Assembly (NCBI GenBank): GCA_029933365.1
Contig: JAOZOH010000067.1
Coordinates: forward strand, 1-15,104
Direction: 5' to 3'
DNA: 15,104 nucleotides
Source of the DNA: Desulfuromusa sp.
GTDB lineage: Bacteria > Desulfobacterota > Desulfuromonadia > Desulfuromonadales > Geopsychrobacteraceae
Of this stretch, positions 1-6,390 are shown piece after piece. Within the stretch, counting starts at the first letter, position 1. The number at the start of each line of letters is the position of its first letter. The position numbers and the translations under genes are program-made. The notes beneath the pieces were generated by a model. It was given only the letters and a program-made list of their open reading frames with translations, did no database searches and was not told where the DNA came from.

Positions 1-668
1 GCAATAATCGGAATCGGGTTCATCTGACCATCAGCAACACCAGTCTGCAGAGCGGTGTAAACTTCTGACCAGGAAATTGCTGCTGGCTGACCACCCATAG
101 CGGTGATGATCGCTTTGTGGGTATCAAGACCCATGGTACGGATTTTTACACCGGCCATATCGGCTGGAGTATGGATCGGACGCTTGGAGTTGGTAAGATG
201 GAAGAAACCACCCGAATCACCAAAGCCGAGGGTGTGAAGACCGGTTCTCTTGTCAATATCAGCAGCCAGTTGAGCCCCGAATGGTCCGTCAAAAACTTCA
301 TAGGTTTTACTGATATTAGGAAATGCGAACGGGATATCAAGAACCCCGATCATCGGGTAAATCGATGCAAACCCACCGACAGAGTGGATCCCGGCCTGGA
401 TAACCCCCGCCTTGACCTGTTGCACAACATCCTTATCCTTGCCCAATTGACCACTGGGGAAGGTCTGAACCATGACCGAACCATTGGTTCCTGCTTCGAC
501 AAGGCTCTTGAAGACAGTCGCCATGGCGCCGGTCGGATTGTCGAATGGATCGTCTTTATTCAGATGGTGCATCTTGAGTGTTTTTGCAGCAACGGCGGTC
601 CCGGTGATACTTACGACAGCAAAGAGAGCTATCATAAGAATAACTAACATCTGTTTTACAGCTTTCAT
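1..668 (-). CDS. dctP: TRAP transporter substrate-binding protein (DctP family), 3'-truncated by window edge
   Basis: About 222 codons read from ATG at 668 to the window edge without a stop; the C-terminal third lies outside. The first ~27 residues form a typical signal peptide (MKAVKQ, a hydrophobic run, then TAVAA before KTLKMHH), so the protein should be periplasmic. DctP-family marks are visible: the N-terminal KTLKMHHLN strand, PSGQLGKDKDVVQQVKAG, DIPFAFPN, DMAGVKIRTM with the Arg that normally binds a substrate carboxylate, and SWSEVYTALQTGVADGQ. A strong Shine-Dalgarno (GGAGG, complement of 674-678) lies 5 nt from the start. DctP proteins deliver organic acids to the DctQM permease, whose genes lie upstream at 1311-3104. 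Unlike the usual compact dctPQM order, a cyclotransferase-like gene and a hairpin element separate dctP from dctM. The family call is sure; the ligand is unknown. Confidence 0.9.
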   Translation of the reverse strand, partial: MKAVKQMLVILMIALFAVVSITGTAVAAKTLKMHHLNKDDPFDNPTGAMATVFKSLVEAGTNGSVMVQTFPSGQLGKDKDVVQQVKAGVIQAGIHSVGGFASIYPMIGVLDIPFAFPNISKTYEVFDGPFGAQLAADIDKRTGLHTLGFGDSGGFFHLTNSKRPIHTPADMAGVKIRTMGLDTHKAIITAMGGQPAAISWSEVYTALQTGVADGQMNPIPII

Positions 669-740
669 CTGAGCCTCCTGATAGTTGTGGCAATCAGTGT
701 CCTATCACGCATAAACTGTCGCATCTTGCTTGTTATTTTA

Positions 741-817
741 CGTGCCAACTGCGTTGTGACTTCCGCTGTATAGCTTTGGCTATACAGCGAAAATCACGCC
801 TTGTTAACACGCAAAAT
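741..817. repeat. hairpin-rich intergenic element (REP/MITE-like inverted repeat)
   Basis: A perfect 11-bp inverted repeat, CGCTGTATAGC (764-774) and GCTATACAGCG (779-789), is separated by only TTTG. Outside it the flanks (741-760 and about 795-817) are also loosely complementary: CGTG...AAC...GTGA matches the reverse complement of TCAC...GTTAACACG. The whole is therefore an extended imperfect hairpin. There is no T-run directly after the stem on either strand, so it is not a canonical terminator. It lies in the 279-bp gap between the cyclotransferase and dctP genes and could be a dispersed palindromic repeat, an mRNA-stability element or a processing site. Copies elsewhere in the genome cannot be tested here. 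Confidence 0.55.
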
Positions 818-947
818 TCCGGCGCAATCTTGCAACATTCCACGCATGACAGAACACTAGGTTGCCGTTTGTTGATAAAATCTTCGCCAAAAAAACAATC
901 CCTCCAATAAGATAACATCGCATTTCAGCAGAACAAAATGGGATACC

Positions 948-1280
948 TCACAGTGACCGCAACGTGTAGATGTAAGCATCAACTTTGCATCCATCTTTGA
1001 GTTTCACCTTTGCCAGCACACGACGATAAGCTTCTCCTTCAAATGCATCAAGACTCGCCCATTGGCCTGATAGGTTCTCCGAAGTGAAAAGAAATCCTTC
1101 GACTTCCCCGCCATGCTCATCAAGATCGATGCCAGGATAACCCATTTCAGCGCCCCAACCTTCTTCTCGCAAGATCCCAGTTACAGTAGCGGTTTCCCAT
1201 GAACCTCCAATAGCATCAAGCATATGTTCATTTGGACGATCCGGAGCTAGAGTCCCGTAAACAAATAGTTTTTCTATCAC
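948..1280 (-). CDS. gamma-glutamylcyclotransferase-like (AIG2/GGCT fold) protein
   Basis: 110 residues from a GTG start at 1280. GGAG (complement of 1286-1289) lies 5 nt before this GTG, which is better than an upstream in-frame TTG at 1304 with no good ribosome site. Motifs of the GGCT superfamily: LFVYGTLAPDRPNEHML at residues 5-21 (the YGTL substrate-binding loop), GEVEGFLF near 59-66 and LDAFEGEAYRRVLAKV near 77-92, whose Glu81 is at the position of the catalytic Glu. Family members turn gamma-glutamyl amino acids or amines into 5-oxoproline plus the free amine; many bacterial ones are uncharacterised. The size is normal for the family. The gene starts 30 bp after dctM on the same strand and so is probably co-transcribed with the TRAP permease. 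The family is sure, the substrate is not. Confidence 0.82.
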   Translation of the reverse strand: MIEKLFVYGTLAPDRPNEHMLDAIGGSWETATVTGILREEGWGAEMGYPGIDLDEHGGEVEGFLFTSENLSGQWASLDAFEGEAYRRVLAKVKLKDGCKVDAYIYTLRSL

Positions 1281-1310
1281 TGTTTCTCCAAGAACAACTA
1301 ACAAGTAAAA

Positions 1311-2588
1311 CTATAGTAGCAATCTCGGGATAAACATCGTTAGGTCATCCCAGAATGCCACCAGAAAGAGTACTGCTACTTCTACAATCAAGAATGGAAT
1401 CAGCGCGTAACTTATCTTCTCTATTCTCTCCCCGGTGACCGATGACATCACGAATAAACAAGCGCCAACGGGTGGAGTCATAAGAGAAATATTCAGAGCC
1501 AGAACAATCATAATCCCTGCGTGGACAGGATCCATTCCGATGGTTGCTGTCAACGGTCCGAGTACCGGCGCCAGAATAATCAATGCGGCATTGATGTCCA
1601 TGAACATGCCCACCGCCAGTAGCAGCAGCAAGATCAACCCAACAACCACATTAGGATTATTGGAGATAAATAAGATAAATGCCGCAATTTTCTGCGGGAT
1701 CTGCATAAAGGTCATCCACCAGCTTAAAATAGAAGCACTGGCGATGATCAGAAAAACGATACCGGTAATGCGAGCTGTCCGGATCAACATTTCAACGATG
1801 TCAGAGAATGTCAGTGCCCGATAGACAAAAAGACTGATAAACAGAGCGTAGAACACCGCAATGGCTGCCGCTTCGGTCGGTGTAACAACTCCGGTCAAAA
1901 TTCCGCCGAGGATAATCACCGGCATCAGGATGGCAAGAAAGCTTGATTTAAACGCCCAAAAAATCCGCACCAAACTGAAGCGGTGTTCACTTTTTGGCAG
2001 ATTCAGCCGTCGACCAAGAGCTGCAATAACAGCCATACACAGTACACAGATCAGTAACCCCGGAAGGATTCCTGCGGCAAACAGCCCGGCAATGGAAACC
2101 CCCATCAGCGAACCGTAGATAACCATCAGATTTGACGGCGGTATGGTCGGTCCAATAATTGATCCGGCAACTGTCACGGCACAGGAAAAAGGACGTTTAT
2201 AACCTTCCTTCACCATAGCCGGGACGAGAGTATTGCCAAAGGCAGCAGTATCGGCCACAGCAGCCCCGGTCATACCGGCAAAGAGAACTGAAGCAATCAT
2301 GTTCGAATGTGCCAGACCACCCCGCAGATATCCCACCAGGGCATCGGCAAAGGCTGCCAGCTTTTGTGTAATACCCGAGCGATTCATAATCTCACCGGCG
2401 AGGATGAAAAATGGCATTGCCATGAAAGTAAAAAGATCCAGCCCCTCAAAATAGCGTTTAGGAGCCATCATCAAAAAGTTTTCCCCACCAATCTGTACCA
2501 GACCTGCGACTCCGGCAACCCCCAGAGTCACACCGATAGGCAGTCCGATCAAAATAAAGAAGAAAAAAATCAGCAGAACCAGGATCAT
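1311..2588 (-). CDS. dctM: TRAP transporter large permease (DctM)
   Basis: 425 residues, the usual size for DctM, hydrophobic throughout with about 12 predicted membrane segments in the inner membrane. Diagnostic stretches are PIGVTLGVAG near the N-terminus, the conserved FAGMTGAAVADTAAFG loop (residues 103-118), SIIGPTIPPSNLMVIYG (143-159) and GVVTPTEAAAIAVFYAL in the second half, with LNISLMTPPVGACLFV near the C-terminus. This subunit carries the ion-coupled transport path and works with DctQ and the periplasmic DctP. Its ATG lies 9 bp after the dctQ stop; the ribosome site GAGAAGG overlaps that stop codon, which points to translational coupling. It is intact with no odd residues noticed. 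The substrate class cannot be told from the permease. Confidence 0.95.
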   Translation of the reverse strand: MILVLLIFFFFILIGLPIGVTLGVAGVAGLVQIGGENFLMMAPKRYFEGLDLFTFMAMPFFILAGEIMNRSGITQKLAAFADALVGYLRGGLAHSNMIASVLFAGMTGAAVADTAAFGNTLVPAMVKEGYKRPFSCAVTVAGSIIGPTIPPSNLMVIYGSLMGVSIAGLFAAGILPGLLICVLCMAVIAALGRRLNLPKSEHRFSLVRIFWAFKSSFLAILMPVIILGGILTGVVTPTEAAAIAVFYALFISLFVYRALTFSDIVEMLIRTARITGIVFLIIASASILSWWMTFMQIPQKIAAFILFISNNPNVVVGLILLLLLAVGMFMDINAALIILAPVLGPLTATIGMDPVHAGIMIVLALNISLMTPPVGACLFVMSSVTGERIEKISYALIPFLIVEVAVLFLVAFWDDLTMFIPRLLL

Positions 2589-2597
2589 GACCTTCTC

Positions 2598-3104
2598 CTA
2601 TTTGCTCATCGGTGCAGCAATTGATTCCTGCCCCCGAATCATTGCGGCAAAAATCTGAAAAGCGGTCAGAGCAGAAGAAACAGGAACTGCCGCAAAAGGA
2701 ACCACCATAGTAATCCCAAAAATAGTTGCATATTGCCCAAGCCCCGCCTGGGTCATGCCGATACCGTACCAGGCTAAAAATGCGAAAAAAGAAAAACTGA
2801 CCAGATCGAGACAAATCATCAGAACACGAGCCCCCTTTGCAGGAAGAAACCGTCTGACAATATCCAGGCCGATATGTTCCCGATAAAAAGCGCCGCAGGA
2901 AATTGCCAGCAAAGCCGCCCAGATCATCACGTAGCGGGAAAACTCTTCGGTCCAGGTATATCCCAAATGGAGAAAGTAGCGCTCAACCACTTCGAACCAG
3001 ATAACAACCACCATAATTCCGACCAGCAGAGCGCAGATACGTTCGACAAACCAGTTCACTTTCTGAGCGATCTTATGTAACAAGGACTGATGCTTTTCTT
3101 CCAT
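2598..3104 (-). CDS. dctQ: TRAP transporter small permease (DctQ)
   Basis: 168 residues with four hydrophobic segments (about 16-38, 55-75, 92-115 and 130-152), the standard DctQ topology. The stretch GYTWTEEFSRYVMIWAALLAISCGAFYREHIGLDIV is the DctQ hallmark, given here for residues around 48-83; its W-TEE-SRY-W and REHIGLD elements are visible. DctQ is the obligatory membrane partner of DctM. The start is ATG with a good AGGAGT ribosome site at the complement of 3111-3116. It follows arcC by 28 bp and precedes dctM by 9 bp, so it belongs to the same presumed transcript as the hydrolase and kinase genes. That links the transporter to their catabolic substrate or product. Confidence 0.93.
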   Translation of the reverse strand: MEEKHQSLLHKIAQKVNWFVERICALLVGIMVVVIWFEVVERYFLHLGYTWTEEFSRYVMIWAALLAISCGAFYREHIGLDIVRRFLPAKGARVLMICLDLVSFSFFAFLAWYGIGMTQAGLGQYATIFGITMVVPFAAVPVSSALTAFQIFAAMIRGQESIAAPMSK

Positions 3105-3132
3105 TCAAAAACTCCTCAGAAAAATCTCCTGC

Positions 3133-4092
3133 TCAGCAAACGATATGAGTTCCATATTTTTTCTCTACTGCCTCAACAAGATTCTCTGCAGACGTGATAA
3201 TAACCCGCTTACCCCCACCGACCAGAAAATTGATCGCCGCCTGGACTTTTGGTCCCATACTCCCAGTGGCAAATTGTCCCTGCTGCAGATAGTGTTTTGC
3301 CTCAGCAACCGTTATGACCTCTAGAGCTTTCTGGGTAGGCTGATTGAAATCGAGATAAACATTATCGACAGCAGTTAAAATAATCAGCATATCAGCAGAA
3401 AGTTCATTGGCAAGTAAAGCCGAAGAGAGGTCTTTATCAATGACCGCATTAACTCCCGAGAGTTGCCCCTGCGAATCCGCAACCACAGGAATACCGCCAC
3501 CCCCGGAGGCAATCACACAAATACCAGCATCGAGCAAACTTTGAATTGCTGCAACCTCAACCACCCGCTGTGGTTGCGGAGAGGGAACAACCCGGCGATA
3601 GCCGTTGCCATCCTGAAAAACAATATCCCAATCGGGATGTTTCTGGCGCAGGGCGGTGATCTTTGCTTCGGGATAGAAGACGCCGATCGGTTTGGTTGGA
3701 TGGGTGAATGAAGGGTCTGCAGCATCCACTTCAACCATCGTCACCAAGGTTGCAGCACTCTTTTTGATTCCCTTATTGATTAAAGCATTGTGCAATGATT
3801 CCTGAAGTTGATAACCAATCGCTCCTTGAGTGTCAGCCACACAATTTTTCAAGGGGACAAAATGCAATTCACCTGCCTCAAAAGCAAGTTCGGAACGCCG
3901 CAGGATAAATCCGACTTGCGGACCGTTGCCGTGAGTTAAAACAACTTCATGGCCAAGGGCGATAAAATTGGCAATATAAGACGCCGTTTCTTGAGCAGAC
4001 TTCAACTGATCGTGAATTTCTAAATGCTCATTGTCCTTGATCAGTGCATTTCCACCTATGGCAACAACGACACGTTTTGTCTCCAATGCCAT
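3133..4092 (-). CDS. arcC: carbamate kinase
   Basis: 319 residues, the normal length. It catalyses carbamoyl phosphate + ADP to ATP + carbamate (CO2 + NH3), a fermentative ATP-yielding step in the cytoplasm. Amino acid kinase fold motifs: VVVAIGGNAL (8-17), HGNGPQVG (55-62), GYRRVVPSPQP (165-175), ASGGGGIPV (196-204), VIDKDLSSALLA (218-229), LTAVDNVY (240-247) and FATGSMGPKVQAA (275-287). The start is ATG with GAGG 8 nt upstream. It lies 27 bp after the YgeY-type hydrolase and 28 bp before dctQ. No carbamoyltransferase or arginine deiminase gene is in the window, so the source of carbamoyl phosphate must be encoded elsewhere, perhaps beyond the left edge after dctP. The pairing with YgeY resembles E. 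coli ygeY/yqeA more than an arginine deiminase operon. Confidence 0.95.
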   Translation of the reverse strand: MALETKRVVVAIGGNALIKDNEHLEIHDQLKSAQETASYIANFIALGHEVVLTHGNGPQVGFILRRSELAFEAGELHFVPLKNCVADTQGAIGYQLQESLHNALINKGIKKSAATLVTMVEVDAADPSFTHPTKPIGVFYPEAKITALRQKHPDWDIVFQDGNGYRRVVPSPQPQRVVEVAAIQSLLDAGICVIASGGGGIPVVADSQGQLSGVNAVIDKDLSSALLANELSADMLIILTAVDNVYLDFNQPTQKALEVITVAEAKHYLQQGQFATGSMGPKVQAAINFLVGGGKRVIITSAENLVEAVEKKYGTHIVC

Positions 4093-4119
4093 ACCAGCTT
4101 CCTCAGCATAAAATTCAGT

Positions 4120-5331
4120 TTATTCGGCATACTTTTCTACGTAAAGTGCAGGAATCGCGGCATACATGGCCGCAGCCTTGACCAACTCTTCCTTCCAGGT
4201 GATCTCGTTCGGGGCATGGGCCTGATCTTCATGACCGGGACCGAACCCGATACAGGGGATATTGTAACGACCCATAATGGAGACACCATTAGTTGAAAAA
4301 GTCCATTTATCGACAACAGGAGTTTCATCAAATAAAGCAGTATAAGAGGCTACCAAGGTCTGGCAAGCGGCATGTTCTTCATCCAACACCCAGCAGGGAA
4401 AATAACATTCAGTCGGATAAACCAAACCAGTATAGGAAGGGCGATCATAATCGTACATGGTGACTTTCCCTCCGGCTTTTTTCACTGCGGGAAGTTGGCG
4501 GATTTCTTCCAAAGCACCCTCCCAGGTTTCACCATAGGTCAGACGCCGATCAATTGAAATGGAGCAGCCATCAGCAACTGCACAGCGGGATGGAGAAGTA
4601 AAAAAGACCTCAGAAACAGTCAGAGAACCCTTCCCGAGAAACGCATCATCTTTTAAACGCAGGTGCAATTCCTGGAGTTCCGTCAGGATGGGAGCCATCT
4701 TGAAAATCGCATTATCACCACGTTCGGGTGCAGACCCATGGGAACTGATACCAGCAACATCAACCCGGATTTCCATCCGCCCCCGCTGACCTCGGTAGAC
4801 ACCCAGGGAGGTCGGCTCAGTTGAGACGACAAATTCAGGCCGGATCTTACTTTCTTCAATAATGTATTGCCAGCAAAGGCCATCACAATCCTCTTCCTGA
4901 ACCGTTCCGGTTACCAGCAGTGTATAATCGCCATCCAATCCCAGGTCTTTGATAATCTTTGCGGCGTAGACCATCGACGCCATACCGCCTTCCTGATCAC
5001 TGGTTCCTCGGCCGAAAATAATTTCATCATCCTCATATCCGCTATAGGGATCATGCTCCCAATTGTCACGATTGCCGATACCAACCGTATCAACATGAGC
5101 ATCCATAGCAATCAGATGTTTCCCGTGGCCGATATAACCAAGAATATTGCCCATTGGATCGATCTCAATCCGGTCGAAGCCGACCGTTTCCATCTCTTCT
5201 TTGATCCGCTGGATAACTTTTTTTTCATCAGAACTTTCACTGGGAATCGCAACCATATCCCGGAGAAATGCTGAGATCTGTGGCTGGTAAAATTCTGCTC
5301 TTTCAACAATTTTCTTATAATCAATAGACAT
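4120..5331 (-). CDS. ygeY: M20 family metallohydrolase, YgeY-like (ArgE/DapE superfamily)
   Basis: 403 residues. The M20 di-zinc site is complete: MDAHVDTVG (His79, Asp81), [14 protein letters not shown] (bridging Asp112), VQEED (catalytic Glu146, metal Glu147), STEPT (Glu172) and [11 protein letters not shown] (His372). [12 protein letters not shown] marks the lid/dimerisation domain in the middle. The pattern is that of the group called selenium-metabolism-linked hydrolase YgeY, known from E. coli and from anaerobic purine-degradation gene clusters, where YgeX, YgeW, YgeY, HyuA and a carbamate kinase occur together. The expected reaction is hydrolysis of an amide or ureido bond on an amino acid derivative; the exact substrate is unsettled. 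ATG start with GGAG 7 nt upstream. It lies 18 bp after gntR and 27 bp before arcC. The superfamily is sure; YgeY subgroup is likely. Confidence 0.8.
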   Translation of the reverse strand: MSIDYKKIVERAEFYQPQISAFLRDMVAIPSESSDEKKVIQRIKEEMETVGFDRIEIDPMGNILGYIGHGKHLIAMDAHVDTVGIGNRDNWEHDPYSGYEDDEIIFGRGTSDQEGGMASMVYAAKIIKDLGLDGDYTLLVTGTVQEEDCDGLCWQYIIEESKIRPEFVVSTEPTSLGVYRGQRGRMEIRVDVAGISSHGSAPERGDNAIFKMAPILTELQELHLRLKDDAFLGKGSLTVSEVFFTSPSRCAVADGCSISIDRRLTYGETWEGALEEIRQLPAVKKAGGKVTMYDYDRPSYTGLVYPTECYFPCWVLDEEHAACQTLVASYTALFDETPVVDKWTFSTNGVSIMGRYNIPCIGFGPGHEDQAHAPNEITWKEELVKAAAMYAAIPALYVEKYAE

Positions 5332-5349
5332 GGGATAACTCCGTCAGAT

Positions 5350-6057
5350 TTACGGGTGGAGAGAAATTGTAGCCAAATTATCAATGTTGGTTTTGGGCTC
5401 AATGCTTTTCAGGCGGCTCAAACTGCTTTGCCAGTTGGAGCGAATCATCGACTGGATTCGGACAAGGTCACCCGATCGCAATGCTTCAAGAATCAGCCGG
5501 TGCTCTGCGACAGAATCCTTGGCGCAAGCGGAACCTTCAAAATAGGTTACCTCCACACGCCGATATCTTATTTTGAGGTCTTGAAGGATGCTGATCAAAT
5601 AATGATTATTGGAGCGTTCGATGTAGACATCATGAAATTGTGCATCAGCCCGGGACGCAGCAACCGGATCGCCATCATCCAGTGCTTTATCAAGAGTATT
5701 ATTTATCGCTTCCATTTTCTTGAAATCGATTTCTGTCAGATTCTCAATCGCCTGGGCGACAGCCAATTCTTCCATAGTCCATAAAATAGGATAGATCAAT
5801 TCTGGCTCTTCAATTGATATTTCCGCCACTCGCGTCCAACGATTTGCTGAAGATTCTACCAACTCTTTATCTTCCAGCCGTCTCAGGGCCTCGCGAACTG
5901 GAGTCCGACTGACCCCCATTTTTTCAGCCAGATCTTTATCCAGAATTTTCTCCCCGGGCCGCAGTTCACCCTCCATAATCCAGCCAAGTAGAGTATTATA
6001 AACTTCTTCTCGCATGCTGAAACGGTTGATCGGTTGGGAATTGGCAGGTATTGGCAT
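5350..6057 (-). CDS. GntR family transcriptional regulator, FCD (FadR-type) subgroup
   Basis: 235 residues. The N-terminal winged helix spans about 15-80: REEVYNTLLGWIMEGELRPGEKI, then LAEKMGVSRTPVREALRRLE (43-62), the classic GntR recognition helix. The C-terminal all-helical FCD domain covers about 85-215. Likely metal/ligand residues are Asp138 and His142 in DAQFHDVY and His186 in AEHRLILEAL; the last expected His, near the helix MIRSNWQSSL, seems to be Asn208. Such proteins usually repress a catabolic operon until a small carboxylate binds. It is the first gene of the minus-strand cluster, 18 bp before the hydrolase. The ATG at 6057 has only a weak ribosome site (GAAAG); a later ATG at residue 15 would cut into the DNA-binding domain, so the upstream start is preferred. 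Autoregulation is suggested by the palindrome at 6156-6172. Confidence 0.9.
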   Translation of the reverse strand: MPIPANSQPINRFSMREEVYNTLLGWIMEGELRPGEKILDKDLAEKMGVSRTPVREALRRLEDKELVESSANRWTRVAEISIEEPELIYPILWTMEELAVAQAIENLTEIDFKKMEAINNTLDKALDDGDPVAASRADAQFHDVYIERSNNHYLISILQDLKIRYRRVEVTYFEGSACAKDSVAEHRLILEALRSGDLVRIQSMIRSNWQSSLSRLKSIEPKTNIDNLATISLHP

Positions 6058-6138
6058 ACAGGGTATCTTTCAAAGAATTATGTTTCAGAGAAGAAAATTA
6101 ACAGCTTGGCATTGTTTTAATGAATTGCCATATTGGAT

Positions 6139-6167
6139 GTGATATATCAGTTGAAGGTTTTTGTCAA
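6139..6167 (-). promoter_or_regulatory. sigma-70-type promoter for the gntR-ygeY-arcC-dctQM transcript
   Basis: On the minus strand a perfect -35 TTGACA (complement of 6162-6167) is followed, after a 17-bp spacer, by TATCAC (6139-6144), four of six to consensus. Transcription would begin near 6132, about 75 nt before the gntR start codon. This is pattern matching only, but the perfect -35, ideal spacing and overlap with a palindrome make it credible. Confidence 0.55.
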
Positions 6168-6172
6168 GAACC
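6156..6172. promoter_or_regulatory. candidate GntR operator, 17-bp near-palindrome over the -35 box
   Basis: GGTTTTTGTCAAGAACC is an inverted repeat with one mismatched pair around a central base. It covers the TTGACA -35 element of the minus-strand promoter, so a bound dimer would block RNA polymerase. FCD-type GntR regulators bind dimeric sites of about this length, and the neighbouring gene encodes one. Binding itself is inferred. Confidence 0.5.
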
Positions 6173-6174
6173 CA

Positions 6175-6206
6175 TTGACCATATTATCCATTCAGCAACT
6201 GGTCAA
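6175..6206. promoter_or_regulatory. spaced inverted repeat TTGACCA / TGGTCAA, possible second operator pair
   Basis: TTGACCA (6175-6181) and TGGTCAA (6200-6206) are exact reverse complements with 18 bp between them. They share the GTCAA core seen in the palindrome just to the left, so they may be half-sites for the same regulator, acting on the divergent asparaginase side. The spacing is long for one dimer, which lowers confidence. Confidence 0.3.
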
Positions 6207-6390
6207 ATCGGGCGAGCCGAATGTGTTCTCTTATGTTGGGAAAATTGTCCCATATTTGAATATTTTTGTTCTAGACTGAATTTGCAGCTATCGCAGTACA
6301 GAATAGTCAATTTCTACTGGGTCTTCTCAAAGAGTGTACGTACTAATATTTAAAATTTTAGTATAAGTTCTTAGTTTTGTGGAGGAAATA

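Larger units (their letters stand above)
6058..6390. other. divergent intergenic control region between gntR and the asparaginase-like gene
   Basis: This AT-rich gap of 333 bp separates the minus-strand catabolic cluster from the plus-strand asparaginase/ABC genes. It holds a minus-strand promoter (6139-6167), a 17-bp near-palindrome over its -35 box, a second spaced inverted repeat (6175-6206) and a short TGGGA/TCCCA repeat (6237-6252). I do not see a convincing plus-strand sigma-70 promoter for the asparaginase gene, although one must exist here or be of another class. The open frame at 6120-6353 has no ribosome site or recognisable protein and is not called. Confidence 0.6.

Noticed and set aside
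117..647. Long plus-strand open frame of 176 codons
   Set aside because: It is antisense to dctP, whose minus-strand frame shows a signal peptide and clear family motifs; the plus frame has no ribosome site or recognisable protein.
733..918. 61-codon minus-strand frame in the gap before dctP
   Set aside because: It crosses the palindromic element, has no Shine-Dalgarno and an odd Cys/Arg-rich composition; it is best explained as a frame over a repeat.
6120..6353. 77-codon plus-strand frame in the divergent control region
   Set aside because: It has no ribosome site, no protein-like pattern, and covers the promoter and candidate operators.
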